DNA of 64,000 bases from Fictibacillus solisalsi (GCF_900103485.1 NZ_FNHW01000001.1:2811057-2875056), one strand, 5' to 3'; positions 1 through 8,721 are shown, numbered from the stretch's first letter. Numbers and translations: made by a program. Notes: generated from the sequence alone by a model not told the origin.

Positions 1-138
1 CCAGCTCTGGGTCTTTGTGAGAACATGTGCCCGTTCTCTTCCCAACTGATCCAGCTGGTTCATGAATTCGGATACTTTTCCTGAATAAAAGTCGAGCATT
101 TCTGCCTGCATTCTGTACCTTTGCTTAGCAAATAACAT
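1..138 (-). CDS. Unknown protein, 5' part only
   Basis: An open reading frame of 46 codons runs off the left window edge without a stop. It starts at an ATG at 138 (reverse strand), with a purine-rich GGCGGTG sequence a few bases upstream; a GTG three codons earlier is a possible alternative start. The N-terminal peptide is hydrophilic, rich in charged residues and Gln, and looks helical (LFAKQRYRMQAEML...). I do not recognise the family. It is transcribed divergently from the acyltransferase at 580. Only the N-terminus is visible, so no function is proposed. Confidence 0.45.
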   Translation of the reverse strand, partial: MLFAKQRYRMQAEMLDFYSGKVSEFMNQLDQLGRERAHVLTKTQSW

Positions 139-579
139 CCGTTTCACCGCCTGCCTTTTCTCTACCTTCCTATTTAAAGAAGGAATATCGCCTTATGTAC
201 TAGTCGTTTTTACCAATTTCTTTCATCTTTTAGATATTTTTACCTGTTACACATGACATTTCTCTCATTCCCGTTGGATGGGCATTATAATCCTTGAATG
301 TCAAAAACCAATTGAACTATAGTTGAGAATAGGAAATATTCCCCTGTACTTCGGCAGTTTTTAGCAAATGCGTTTGTCGAAATAGTAGATTCGGTTTGTT
401 TCCATCCTCTCTAAAAAGCACTAAACTATTATGGGAGATTATAAGACATGCTTATTGTGAAGGGAGAACGATGATGTTGATCAACAAGGGCTTTCCGCAA
501 AAAAGGAAGAGAGTAAATATAGCGGAAGCAGCGTTTACATATATCCGAAACAACCTTTTTTTGGTTAGGGGGAATTTGC
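139..579. other. Intergenic region, 441 bp
   Basis: This AT-rich spacer lies between the divergent partial gene and the OatA-like acyltransferase. It must hold both promoters, but I see no box pair convincing enough to mark. The acyltransferase RBS (AGGGGGAA, 7 bases before the ATG at 580) lies at its right end. A 38-codon frame starting at 471 is discussed under rejected items. Confidence 0.5.
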
Positions 580-2397
580 ATGCCTGAGCCTACCCAGAAA
601 AATAAAAGGTATATGCCCGGCATAGACGGGCTACGAGCATTGGCAGTGCTGGCGGTTATCGCCTATCACTTGAATCTCGGCTGGGCGCCAGGCGGTTTGC
701 TTGGGGTAGGTATCTTTTTCGTTTTATCCGGCTACTTGATTACAGACATTATTGCAACCGAGTACCTCAGGACTGGAAAAATAGATTTCAGGAAATTCTG
801 GATCAGAAGAGCACGAAGGCTGCTTCCGGCATTGCTTTCCATGCTGTTCATTGTTATCGTGTGGATCCTCATGTTTGAGCGTTCCTTTTTACTGGACCTC
901 TGGGGAAACGTGCTCTCTGTTCTTTTATATGTAAGCAACTGGTGGCTTATTTTTCATAAAGTCTCCTATTTTGCCCAATTCGGACCGCCGTCACCACTTA
1001 ACCATCTCTGGTCCCTGGCGGTAGAGGAACAGTTCTACTTAATATGGCCGCTTCTGCTTCTGACTGGCTTACGGTTTATTGGCATTCGAAAAGTCATCCT
1101 GCGGTTCATTCTTGGAGCTGCAGTACTCTCTGCCGTTTTGATGGCAGTTCTTTATACACCCGGACAGGATCCAAGCCGTGTGTACTATGGAACCGATACG
1201 AGAGCTTTTTCACTGCTCATTGGTGCGACACTGGCTCTGATCTGGCCAAGCCGAAAGCTTTCCATTCATCTGCCAAGAGAACCCAGGATTGCGTTGGACA
1301 TTTCAGGAACCGTTGGCCTTGTTGGTATTCTGCTGCTGATTATGCTGACCAGCCAGTTTGATTCCTTTTTGTACCGGGGCGGCATGGTGCTGCTATCCAT
1401 ATGTACGGCTCTTCTTGTCGCAGCCCTAGCCCACCCCGCAAGCAAGCTTGGGGCTATCATGGGGTGGCAGCCGCTTCGCTGGATCGGTGTCCGCTCATAT
1501 GGTATTTACTTATGGCACTTTCCGGTTATTGTGCTCACCCAACCGTCACAGGCGGCAGAGCACGCATCTTGGCTTGGATGGGTACAGTTTGGGATAATTA
1601 TTCTTTTAGCAACCATTTCCTGGCACTTTATCGAAGAGCCTGTGCGGCGAAGTGCATTAATTACGGGTCAAGAAAAACGGGCAGTAACAGGATTTTCATG
1701 GAAAAGGGCCACCCTATTTCAGAAATCCATTCTCGGATGCTCAGCCGTAGCTGTTTTGATTATGCTATATACGGTTGTTGTGCCCGGCATTCAAAAACTT
1801 GAAGCTGCGCAGGAGAAAAAGGAAGCTCAAAAATATGTTCATCCTGTACCAGAAACACCTAAGAAAAAACCATCACATACTGAAAAGGAGCACCCTGAAA
1901 AGGATCCGAAGCCTTCACCTGCTCCAAAGCAAGAAGAGCACAGAATTACAGTTATTGGCGACTCCGTCATGGTCAATGTTGCTCCTTATCTGAAGAAAAA
2001 ATTCCCGGATGCCACGGTGGATGCAAAAATCGGAAGACAGCTGACAGACGCACCAAAAGTCATTGATCAGATGAAGGCAAAGGGCAGTCTCGGTGATACC
2101 ATTGTGATTGGACTCGGAACAAATGGCCCTTTCTCTAAACAACAGCTGATCAGTGTACTGAATGATGCAGGCAAGGATAAGAACATTGTCCTTATTAACA
2201 GCAAGGTGCCGCGTCCATGGGAAAAAGAAGTCAACCAAACCATTCAGGAAGTAGCTTCCCATCATCCGCACACGAAGCTTGTCAATTGGAACCAGGCGAG
2301 CAACGGTCAATCATCTTATTTTTATGAAGATGGAGTGCATCTTAAACCAGAAGGTGCACTCGCCTACGCAAGACTGGTGGAACGGGCAGTAAATTAA
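580..2397 (+). CDS. OatA/YrhL-type acyltransferase with SGNH domain
   Basis: 605-residue membrane protein. The first ~385 residues form an acyltransferase-3 domain of about ten membrane helices, starting with the signature GIDGLRALAVLAVIAYH and the SGYLIT motif. A Lys/Pro/Glu-rich linker (~400-450) leads to a C-terminal extracytoplasmic SGNH hydrolase-like domain with the nucleophile motif GDSVM and the Asp-His motif DGVHL near the end. This two-part layout is that of OatA (peptidoglycan MurNAc 6-O-acetylation, lysozyme resistance) and B. subtilis YrhL. The substrate, peptidoglycan or another wall polymer, cannot be decided from sequence. The start is supported by AGGGGGAA 7 bases upstream. 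The DUF4309 gene follows 50 bp later and is probably co-transcribed. Confidence 0.88.
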   Translation: MPEPTQKNKRYMPGIDGLRALAVLAVIAYHLNLGWAPGGLLGVGIFFVLSGYLITDIIATEYLRTGKIDFRKFWIRRARRLLPALLSMLFIVIVWILMFERSFLLDLWGNVLSVLLYVSNWWLIFHKVSYFAQFGPPSPLNHLWSLAVEEQFYLIWPLLLLTGLRFIGIRKVILRFILGAAVLSAVLMAVLYTPGQDPSRVYYGTDTRAFSLLIGATLALIWPSRKLSIHLPREPRIALDISGTVGLVGILLLIMLTSQFDSFLYRGGMVLLSICTALLVAALAHPASKLGAIMGWQPLRWIGVRSYGIYLWHFPVIVLTQPSQAAEHASWLGWVQFGIIILLATISWHFIEEPVRRSALITGQEKRAVTGFSWKRATLFQKSILGCSAVAVLIMLYTVVVPGIQKLEAAQEKKEAQKYVHPVPETPKKKPSHTEKEHPEKDPKPSPAPKQEEHRITVIGDSVMVNVAPYLKKKFPDATVDAKIGRQLTDAPKVIDQMKAKGSLGDTIVIGLGTNGPFSKQQLISVLNDAGKDKNIVLINSKVPRPWEKEVNQTIQEVASHHPHTKLVNWNQASNGQSSYFYEDGVHLKPEGALAYARLVERAVN

Positions 2398-2447
2398 AGT
2401 TTCAATTTTTAACAAACGTGGAAGAAACGATCTATAGGAGGGATACA

Positions 2448-3032
2448 ATGTTACCGAAAAAACGAGCAAATTTACTGATGACTGCTTCACTGCTCACGGG
2501 CTCCGTTTTAGGAACAGGCATGATCTCCTTTAACGACACAGCACATGCTGCTTCTTCCACCGCGTCAGACCAGAGCACTGCCAAAAAGGATGCTGCAGAA
2601 AAGCTGAACACCACCTATTACAGTGCTTATGAAGGCCACTTCCCGAACAATGCGTTCGACTTTTATATCGGGAAATCAACAAAGGCGGACGTTCATGAAA
2701 AATGGGGACCGCCGGGCACGCCTATTTCAGGAAACAGCGACTTTGAGATTTATCATGCCGAAATGGGAAATCCGGGATATGCCTTATCTTATGACAAAGA
2801 CAACGTCCTTAAAGAAATCCGGAACTTGGGAACCAATGTTGAGCGTGAACACAGCATCGGCGGTATTACCGTGAAAATGCTCGGTGAAGAAATTGGAAGC
2901 GCGGACCACATCCGTCACCTTCCAAACACGGGAGAAACGAGCTACATTTATGAAACCGGTGATTTTGAACTGGAATTTATCATGGGCAAAGATGGAAAAG
3001 CAGATCATGTGAACCTCGTAAACCACCAATAA
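2448..3032 (+). CDS. Secreted DUF4309 (YjgB-like) protein
   Basis: 194 residues from the ATG at 2448, chosen because AGGAGG sits 6 bases upstream; an upstream in-frame start at 2418 has no RBS. It has an N-terminal signal peptide with basic residues, a hydrophobic stretch and a likely cleavage after AHA. The mature part (FDFYIGKSTKADVHEKWG, EIRNLGTNVE) resembles the DUF4309 family, typified by B. subtilis YjgB, whose biochemical role is unknown. It sits 50 bp behind the acyltransferase and ends at a strong terminator. A cell-wall or surface location is likely. Confidence 0.75.
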   Translation: MLPKKRANLLMTASLLTGSVLGTGMISFNDTAHAASSTASDQSTAKKDAAEKLNTTYYSAYEGHFPNNAFDFYIGKSTKADVHEKWGPPGTPISGNSDFEIYHAEMGNPGYALSYDKDNVLKEIRNLGTNVEREHSIGGITVKMLGEEIGSADHIRHLPNTGETSYIYETGDFELEFIMGKDGKADHVNLVNHQ

Positions 3033-3035
3033 GAG

Positions 3036-3072
3036 AAAGAGCAACGGCCATTGGGGTCATTGCTCTTTTTTT
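3036..3072. terminator. Bidirectional rho-independent terminator
   Basis: A nine-base stem, AAAGAGCAA / TTGCTCTTT, is followed by a T run on the plus strand and preceded by A residues, so it can serve both the DUF4309 gene (plus) and the convergent fliT (minus). Confidence 0.8.
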
Positions 3073-3077
3073 CATGT

Positions 3078-3428
3078 TCAATTCTTTTTATCAAAAAACA
3101 TCCCGTCACCCGAAACCGAGGCATACGGATTGGCATAGTGCGCCGACTGGGTTTTCTTTTGATTCATCAGCATAATGTCCATTTTAATTTCCTTCAGTTG
3201 ACGATCCAGTTCCGGCTCAAAGCCTTCATTCAGTTGAAGGATGGCAAGTCCCTGGCGCTTCTCTTCCTCGGTAAAATGGGCCGGAATTTCCTCCAGAAAG
3301 GCTTCCCGCTGATCGAGAAGTTCATTCACACGTTGAATGTAAAGCTCGCGGTCGTCTTTCGGAAGACCTTTCATAACATGAGCGCTCAACTGCTGGGTGA
3401 TTTCGAGAAGACGTGAAATGGTTCCCAT
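3078..3428 (-). CDS. fliT: Flagellar export chaperone FliT-like protein
   Basis: 116-residue, mostly helical charged protein directly behind fliS, with a one-base overlap of the fliS stop and the fliT ATG (TGATG) that implies translational coupling. Position, size and helical character fit FliT, the substrate chaperone for the filament cap FliD in the fliD-fliS-fliT operon of Bacillus. FliT sequences are poorly conserved, so the call rests mainly on gene order. It is the last gene before the shared terminator at 3036-3072. Confidence 0.8.
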   Translation of the reverse strand: MGTISRLLEITQQLSAHVMKGLPKDDRELYIQRVNELLDQREAFLEEIPAHFTEEEKRQGLAILQLNEGFEPELDRQLKEIKMDIMLMNQKKTQSAHYANPYASVSGDGMFFDKKN

Positions 3429-3829
3429 CAGACACGACCACCCTGGCCATATTGCAGTCGGCGGTTAATCTGGATAACTTCCTTCCACGCATCACGCAAT
3501 TCCTTCACAAAACCTTCCACCTCATCCAAAATCTCCACATTGCTTTGAATGTTAGCTTCAATCAGCCGGCGGTTCAAATAATCATACATCGGCAAAAGTG
3601 TGCCGGAGACCGAAGCATCCATGTTCAGGGTCACCATCAGCTCCTGAATGATCTTTTGTGCTTTCAGGCAGTTCGTATTCTTTTCTTGGATGTTTTTATG
3701 TTGAATGGCTTGTTTTGAAAGCTGGATAAATTTCAAACAGCCGTTATAGAGCATCAGCGTCAGTTCACCAGGCGATGCCGTTTGAACCGAGTTGTTCTGA
3801 TACGATTGATACGGATTGGGTAAACTCAT
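3428..3829 (-). CDS. fliS: Flagellin export chaperone FliS
   Basis: 133 residues beginning MSLPNPYQSYQNNSVQTASP, the characteristic FliS N-terminus, followed by GELTLMLYNGCLKFI. FliS binds the C-terminus of unassembled flagellin in the cytoplasm, prevents premature polymerisation and delivers it to the flagellar export gate; in B. subtilis it also contributes to the Hag-FliW-CsrA control loop. It lies between fliD and fliT in one minus-strand operon. Confidence 0.95.
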   Translation of the reverse strand: MSLPNPYQSYQNNSVQTASPGELTLMLYNGCLKFIQLSKQAIQHKNIQEKNTNCLKAQKIIQELMVTLNMDASVSGTLLPMYDYLNRRLIEANIQSNVEILDEVEGFVKELRDAWKEVIQINRRLQYGQGGRV

Positions 3830-3857
3830 GATCTTACTCCTTTATTGGGTGTTAGAA

Positions 3858-5918
3858 TCAGCTGCTAAAAAACTGGGAGAGGTACGTGCTTTGCTGGTTC
3901 GAACGCTGAATCGCCTGCTCCATAGCCGTGAACTGGCTATAGTAACGGTCTTCAATTTGCGACAATCGCTTATTGAAGGCATCGATTCTTGTGTTCAAAT
4001 CATTTAATTCCTTTCCGATCACAAACTGATTGTTTACAAGCAAAGACGATCCCGCTTTATCTTTTACACGGTTGATCGATTTCGTTAACGTGTCATACAT
4101 CCGCTGCATCAATCCGTTTTCACTGCTAACGCTGCTTGTTGCAGTAAACAGCTTTTCCACGGATGACGGATCATCCTCGATCGCTTTCTTCAATTTCGCT
4201 TCATCAAGAACGAGCTTTCCGCCTTCCAGGTAATTTGCGCTTGTTGTAATCCCGATTTTCGCAAGCTGATTGTAATTTGAACTGATCGAGCTGTCAGTTA
4301 CCGTCGCATACAGGTTTTGGCGCATTTCAGTTAATGCCGAGGTAAGAACAGAGTCACCTTTAATTAATCCACTCTTCGCCTTATCATCCCAAAGCTCTGC
4401 CTGCTTATCGGTCATTCCTTGACGTTCCTCGTCTGAAAGCGGCTGATAGCTTCTGTATCGTTCTTCCGAGACCTTGTCTTTGATCTTTGATATCGTCTCA
4501 TTGTACTTATCGACAAAGTTTTTGATGGTTTTTACCACATCATCCGCATTATTTCCAACCGCAAGGGAAACTGTTCCTGTGTCAAAGGTTTGCTTTAAGG
4601 TAAAGGTAACGCCGTTCATGGCGAACGTATTGGAGTTCCGCTCGGTTCTCAGCCCATTGACCGTGAATACTGCATTCTCTCCCCCGCTCTCTGTCGCCGT
4701 ATCATCAAAACGGGCCGCGGACGTTAAAAATGCACCTGCTGTAATGATTTCATTCCCTGCAGGATTGAAGTTCCCGGTTTGGGACCGTGTCAGGGTCATC
4801 CGGTCGGTTTGCGTATCATAAAACGCCGTTACCCCGACAGAGGAAGAATTGATTTGATTGATGACTGTATTTAAAGAGGTGGCTCCATTGACCGCAAAGG
4901 TTTGGTTGACCGCTTTTCCCTCATCATTAAAGGTTTGAATGCCAAAGGTGAAAAAGTTTTCTTTGTAGGTCGCGGAAACCCTTGCATCCTTTTCAATATT
5001 GTCAGCAAATGAAAGCTTGCCTGTCTTTTCGTCCACATACACATTGTTGGAGCCACTCGTTAGAAGGCTTTTATCCGTCACAATATTGTAGGTATCCTTG
5101 GTTCCATCCGCTTTTTCTACGGTTACGGAAGATAAAGATCCCTGCGCGATGGAGGACTTCGTCAGTTGAAAATCTTTTGTTTCTCCGGATGTTGTAAAGG
5201 TGTCTGTATGGTCAGGCGTGAAATAAGTAACAGACACTGAGCTGTTTGGTGCCAGCTGCTCGCTGAACGTCAGCCTGCCGTCCTGGCCGACCATGACCTG
5301 TCCTGGTGTTTTCGGATCTGTTAACGAATCTACTACCTGAAAGTCCTTACCGTTTACTTTGATAATGCTGCTGGAGAGCAGTGAACTGTCAAGATTGGCT
5401 TGTTTCAGCTGGACTGTATCTGTTGCAGTGGTGACGTTAATCGATTCCTTTTCAATGCTTCCCTGCTTCCAGTCAAACCCCGTGCTTGTACCGTCGGCAT
5501 AGCTCGAGAACTTTGCCATTTGATCGTAAAGCCCGGCATTGGCATCAATTTTGTCAGAAGCTGATTTGGAAAGTGAACCCCCGTTCACCTTTGTTGCCGC
5601 ACTGGCCAGCTTTTCAACCGAAGATATGTTGTATGATGCCTGATTGGCGGCTGAGCTCGCGGTTGCTGTCACTTTGCTTTCGTCTGATGAAGTGACCGTT
5701 CTTGCCCGGTAGGATGACGTTAACTTCATGGAGAAGGTCAGATCCTTCAAGGTGGAAAGCAGTGTATTCATCGACCGGTAGTCATCCCGCTGCCATTCCA
5801 GGATCTGTTTCTTTTGATTCAATTTATCGAGCGGCAGGCGCTGAGCCTTCATCATTTCTTTCACCATGGAATCCACATCCATTCCACTGGCCAGGCCGCT
5901 GATGCGCAATGTACTCAT
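3858..5918 (-). CDS. fliD: Flagellar filament cap protein FliD
   Basis: 686 residues. The N-terminal MSTLRISGLASGMDVDSMVK and the coiled C-terminal region (NKRLSQIEDRYYSQFTAMEQ) are the conserved FliD ends that form the cap stem. The central part is longer than in B. subtilis FliD (about 500 residues) and holds Ser/Thr-rich, beta-type repeats such as DGTKDTYNIVTDKS, which would lie on the outside of the cap. It promotes flagellin polymerisation at the filament tip. It starts 14 bp after flaG and is expressed from the flaG sigma-D promoter. Confidence 0.95.
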   Translation of the reverse strand: MSTLRISGLASGMDVDSMVKEMMKAQRLPLDKLNQKKQILEWQRDDYRSMNTLLSTLKDLTFSMKLTSSYRARTVTSSDESKVTATASSAANQASYNISSVEKLASAATKVNGGSLSKSASDKIDANAGLYDQMAKFSSYADGTSTGFDWKQGSIEKESINVTTATDTVQLKQANLDSSLLSSSIIKVNGKDFQVVDSLTDPKTPGQVMVGQDGRLTFSEQLAPNSSVSVTYFTPDHTDTFTTSGETKDFQLTKSSIAQGSLSSVTVEKADGTKDTYNIVTDKSLLTSGSNNVYVDEKTGKLSFADNIEKDARVSATYKENFFTFGIQTFNDEGKAVNQTFAVNGATSLNTVINQINSSSVGVTAFYDTQTDRMTLTRSQTGNFNPAGNEIITAGAFLTSAARFDDTATESGGENAVFTVNGLRTERNSNTFAMNGVTFTLKQTFDTGTVSLAVGNNADDVVKTIKNFVDKYNETISKIKDKVSEERYRSYQPLSDEERQGMTDKQAELWDDKAKSGLIKGDSVLTSALTEMRQNLYATVTDSSISSNYNQLAKIGITTSANYLEGGKLVLDEAKLKKAIEDDPSSVEKLFTATSSVSSENGLMQRMYDTLTKSINRVKDKAGSSLLVNNQFVIGKELNDLNTRIDAFNKRLSQIEDRYYSQFTAMEQAIQRSNQQSTYLSQFFSS

Positions 5919-5932
5919 TCACTTCACCTCGC

Positions 5933-6277
5933 TTAAATTTTTCGATTTACGAATATCCCCATAAAATCGAGCATATCGGCATACATGTCCAAAAACTTCT
6001 TGGAAGGGATTTCTCGTACCACTTCATTCGTCTGGTCGTCCACCACCTGAACATAATAATCGTTCAGCTTTTCATGGAAAACGAACTTGGATGACGTATG
6101 TGAGGGAATCAGCATGTTATTGATCCCGTTAATAATGTCATGGAGTTCCTTTTTGGTTGGTTGAGTTGAGCCATTTTCCTGTGATGTCAGTTCCTTTGGT
6201 TGGGACTGCGGCTCGCCCTGTGTTCGGTTATATAGAGGATTGACAAGCGTAACAGAAGAAATCGGGTTAATACTCAC
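5933..6277 (-). CDS. flaG: Flagellar protein FlaG (YvyC)
   Basis: 114 residues when started at the GTG at 6277, which has AGGAGG at good spacing; the longer in-frame form starting near 6355 would run over the sigma-D promoter and is rejected. The C-terminal half (KFVFHEKLNDYYVQVVDDQT, EVVREIPSKKFLDMYADM) is the FlaG domain. The family influences filament length; its molecular role is unclear. It is the first gene of flaG-fliD-fliS-fliT. Confidence 0.9.
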   Translation of the reverse strand: MSINPISSVTLVNPLYNRTQGEPQSQPKELTSQENGSTQPTKKELHDIINGINNMLIPSHTSSKFVFHEKLNDYYVQVVDDQTNEVVREIPSKKFLDMYADMLDFMGIFVNRKI

Positions 6278-6308
6278 TAGAACTCCTCCTATTTGGTTTC
6301 TACTTAAT

Positions 6309-6335
6309 GTATCGGCGAAAATGCGAAAAATTGAA
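6309..6335 (-). promoter_or_regulatory. Sigma-D promoter of flaG-fliDST
   Basis: On the minus strand the -10 GCCGATAC (consensus GCCGATAT) occupies 6316-6309. A -35 of TTCA lies 15 bases upstream (TCAA with a 14-base spacer). The start codon of flaG is about 30 bases downstream. The motif matches the SigD flagellar promoter class. Confidence 0.7.
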
Positions 6336-6375
6336 GGCGGTGAAGGTAGGACCAATGGAGGAATTGAAGGAAAAG

Positions 6376-6409
6376 AAAAAAGACCCTGGAAAGTACCAGG
6401 GTCTTTTTT
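6376..6409. terminator. Terminator behind hag
   Basis: The stem AGACCCTGG / CCAGGGTCT is flanked by A runs and T runs on the two sides, so it is a strong rho-independent terminator for hag on the minus strand, placed just 7 bp after the hag stop codon. Confidence 0.85.
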
Positions 6410-6416
6410 AAGTAGA

Positions 6417-7316
6417 TTAACGAAGAAGTTGAAGAACTCCTTGTGGTTGTTGGTTGGCTTGGGCCAGCATTGCTTGTGCTGCTTGAGAAAGAATAGAATT
6501 CTTTGTTTGGTTCATCATTTCTTTCGCCATGTCGACATCCCTTACACGAGACTCAGCAGCAGTTAGGTTTTCAGAAGAAGTACTCAGGTTATTAATAGTG
6601 TGTTCTAATCTATTTTGATTTGCACCTAACATGGAACGCTCATCTGAAACCTTTTTAATTGCTGAATCTATTGTTTTAATAGCAGCTGAAGCTTCTTCGG
6701 CCGCTGTAGTTCCAGTTCCAGCAACTGAAATATTGATACCTTTTCCAACAACTGCATCTCCACCCGCAGTAGTTGCAGCTGCCGCAGTAGTATCGGCCGC
6801 ATCATGTACTCCTAAGGAGAAAGCATCCATGGCCTTGATAGATAAATCCATCATTTGATCCTTATTGGCACCAATTTGAAATTTTAACGAACTCGCCCCT
6901 TGGCCATCAATGAGCTTTTTGGTATTGAACTCTGTTTGATTAGAAATTCGAGTAATTTCCTTTGCTAATTCATTAGTTTCTTTTTGAAGTTGTGCACGAT
7001 CATCATCAGTATTTGTATCATTAGAAGATTGTACAGCAAGTTCTCTCATGCGTTGAAGAATATCATGTGTTTCATTCAATGCACCTTCAGCAGTTTGAAT
7101 TAAAGAAATTCCATCTTGTGCGTTTCGTGAAGCTTGATCCAATCCTCGTACTTGAGAACGCATTTTTTCTGAAATTGCCAACCCCGCAGCATCATCCCCA
7201 GCTTTGTTAATGCGAAGTCCTGAAGACAACTTCTCCATAGATTTAGATTGCGCATTAGAAGCGCTGTTCAATTTGTTGAATGTGTTCAACGCTGCGATAT
7301 TGTGATTGATTTGCAT
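6417..7316 (-). CDS. hag: Flagellin (Hag)
   Basis: 299 residues, a short flagellin with the conserved D0/D1 ends: MQINHNIAALNTFNKLNSAS at the N-terminus and ILSQAAQAMLAQANQQPQGV with LLR at the C-terminus. The hypervariable middle (~180-215) is small and rich in Ala, Thr and Gly. It forms the filament and, through FliW, feeds back on CsrA. The ATG at 7316 is preceded by AAGGAGGAAA, which is also the predicted second CsrA site. It has its own sigma-D promoter and terminator. Confidence 0.97.
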   Translation of the reverse strand: MQINHNIAALNTFNKLNSASNAQSKSMEKLSSGLRINKAGDDAAGLAISEKMRSQVRGLDQASRNAQDGISLIQTAEGALNETHDILQRMRELAVQSSNDTNTDDDRAQLQKETNELAKEITRISNQTEFNTKKLIDGQGASSLKFQIGANKDQMMDLSIKAMDAFSLGVHDAADTTAAAATTAGGDAVVGKGINISVAGTGTTAAEEASAAIKTIDSAIKKVSDERSMLGANQNRLEHTINNLSTSSENLTAAESRVRDVDMAKEMMNQTKNSILSQAAQAMLAQANQQPQGVLQLLR

Positions 7317-7321
7317 TTAAT

Positions 7322-7359
7322 TTTCCTCCTTGAAATGTGCCCCGCCCACGTCCTTGTGG
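7322..7359 (-). promoter_or_regulatory. CsrA-binding leader of hag (two GGA sites)
   Basis: The hag leader contains a small hairpin at 7346-7359, CCAC-AAGGAC-GTGG, that presents a GGA in the loop; this is the classic CsrA target shape. A second GGA lies in the Shine-Dalgarno sequence AAGGAGG at about 7325-7331. In B. subtilis CsrA represses hag translation by binding two such sites, and FliW relieves this. The sequence fits that model; binding itself is inferred. Confidence 0.65.
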
Positions 7360-7427
7360 TTGGATGTGTTTTCAAACAAAAAAGACGATTGCGGCCGTCA
7401 AACATCTTTCTCGTTTGCTTACCTTTA

Positions 7428-7454
7428 ATATCGTCTTTAGGGCTTAAATGTTTA
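7428..7454 (-). promoter_or_regulatory. Sigma-D promoter of hag
   Basis: The minus strand reads TAAA (7454-7451), a 15-base spacer, then GACGATAT (7435-7428), against the SigD consensus TAAA-N15-GCCGATAT. Only one base of the -10 differs. The resulting leader of about 100 bases contains the CsrA hairpin. Confidence 0.85.
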
Positions 7455-7462
7455 ATAGTTTT

Positions 7463-7687
7463 TTATTTTTTGAGTGCCTTTAATTGATCCATGATATTCA
7501 GGCTGGTATTCGCCGCATCGCTGTTTTCCTGTTTGATGGAAAGATAAATTTCCTTGCGATGGATCTCCACCTGACTGGGGGCAGTGATCCCAAGCTTTAC
7601 CTGATCTCCTTCAATCCCTATAATGGTGATCTCTATATCGTCACCAATCTTGATCGCTTCATCTGTTCTTCTTGTCAGTACGAGCAT
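7463..7687 (-). CDS. csrA: Carbon storage regulator CsrA
   Basis: 74 residues beginning [20 protein letters not shown], the diagnostic CsrA start. CsrA is a dimeric RNA-binding protein that recognises GGA in hairpin loops and blocks translation. Its expected target, the hag leader, starts just downstream of this gene. It follows fliW by 2 bp, giving the fliW-csrA-hag order of B. subtilis. Confidence 0.97.
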   Translation of the reverse strand: MLVLTRRTDEAIKIGDDIEITIIGIEGDQVKLGITAPSQVEIHRKEIYLSIKQENSDAANTSLNIMDQLKALKK

Positions 7688-7689
7688 TT

Positions 7690-8133
7690 CTACACACCCC
7701 GCTCTGCCGCTGCTTCGGCAAATAATTCATGCCTTGGCGTATAATTGCGGTCGTTTAACACAACTTGTTTCCCCTGGTTGTTTACCTTGTTAATCACAAC
7801 CGGTGCCTGCAGATTAGCAGTAGACTTTGACAATTCGTCCCGGAGCGTTACGATCACCTGAACAAACACATCCTGCTGTTCCTTGATTTCCAAACCTTCG
7901 ACTACTGAATCGGGAAGCGTAAAATCATAGTCTTTGAAGTACATAAACGGATCAGTTGTCACAAATGCAAGTTCAGCTGTTTTTACAGACTGTAGAATAG
8001 AAAAAGGTGTATCCTCAAACGGAAGAATAATAAACTCCCTTTCCTCTTCAAATCCGGGAATGCCATGCTCAAAGGTAATGATGTTGCTTTGTTCCATTTC
8101 AATTTCTCCATGAAATTTTGTTTTCAGCTTCAT
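7690..8133 (-). CDS. fliW: Flagellar assembly factor FliW
   Basis: 147 residues with the FliW motifs [19 protein letters not shown] and [20 protein letters not shown]. FliW is the protein antagonist of CsrA: it binds either CsrA or free flagellin, so secretion of flagellin frees FliW to sequester CsrA and restart hag translation. It lies between yviE and csrA, with a 2-bp gap to csrA. Confidence 0.95.
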   Translation of the reverse strand: MKLKTKFHGEIEMEQSNIITFEHGIPGFEEEREFIILPFEDTPFSILQSVKTAELAFVTTDPFMYFKDYDFTLPDSVVEGLEIKEQQDVFVQVIVTLRDELSKSTANLQAPVVINKVNNQGKQVVLNDRNYTPRHELFAEAAAERGV

Positions 8134-8145
8134 TTTTTCACCACT

Positions 8146-8721
8146 TTATTTTAATTGATTGATTTTTGGTTCTGCTATTTGAATCATTAATGTTGGGTAC
8201 TGCTTCATTTCCGTGTGGACCTCGCCCGGTTTGTAGCTGTGCTGCGGACGATTGATGGTCGCTTCTATCACCGGCTTATGGACCTGCCAGTCGATATTGA
8301 CCTTCGATGGTTCATAGTTTGTTTTTACACTAAAAGGCGAGGGAACAAACCCGATATTGAAATCGAGCATCGGGTCTTCGCTGTTTTCCTTCGCCTGATC
8401 AGCAATCGGCAAACCGCCGTCTTCAATCCTCATCAGCTGGTCTCCCTGCTCTGCCATTCGAGCCAGCCCTTCAAGCCAATCGTTGTATCCATTTTGCGCA
8501 AACTCCTCGATCCGCTTGGAAACAGGCTTCAAGTCCATATCCGCCCATGCCTGAGATTGATCAATCGTAAGCTTACCGGGCGTTGTTTCAATCCGAAGAT
8601 CCGCCTTTGGCTGCTGGATGCTGAGATCTGCAGGGTGCTGCTGAATTTCCTGGACAGGTGGAGTCGTTGTAATGGAGATCTGTGCTTTTGTCGATTGCAT
8701 CGTTAGCTGTGGAATGGCCAT
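8146..8721 (-). CDS. yviE: YviE-like DUF6470 protein
   Basis: 191 residues starting MAIPQLTMQSTKAQISITTT, with the repeated alternation PKADLRIET / PADLSIQQ. This matches the YviE family found only between flgL and fliW in Bacillus-type flagellar loci. Its function is unknown; association with flagellar assembly is inferred from position. AGGAGG precedes the ATG, directly behind the U-tract of the flgL-yviE terminator. Confidence 0.85.
   Translation of the reverse strand: MAIPQLTMQSTKAQISITTTPPVQEIQQHPADLSIQQPKADLRIETTPGKLTIDQSQAWADMDLKPVSKRIEEFAQNGYNDWLEGLARMAEQGDQLMRIEDGGLPIADQAKENSEDPMLDFNIGFVPSPFSVKTNYEPSKVNIDWQVHKPVIEATINRPQHSYKPGEVHTEMKQYPTLMIQIAEPKINQLK

Noticed and set aside
471-587. 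A 38-codon frame with AGGGAGAA before its ATG, overlapping the acyltransferase start by 8 bases
   Set aside because: The RBS is fair and the overlap could mean a leader peptide, but the peptide resembles nothing known and the acyltransferase has its own strong RBS. Not enough support for a gene.
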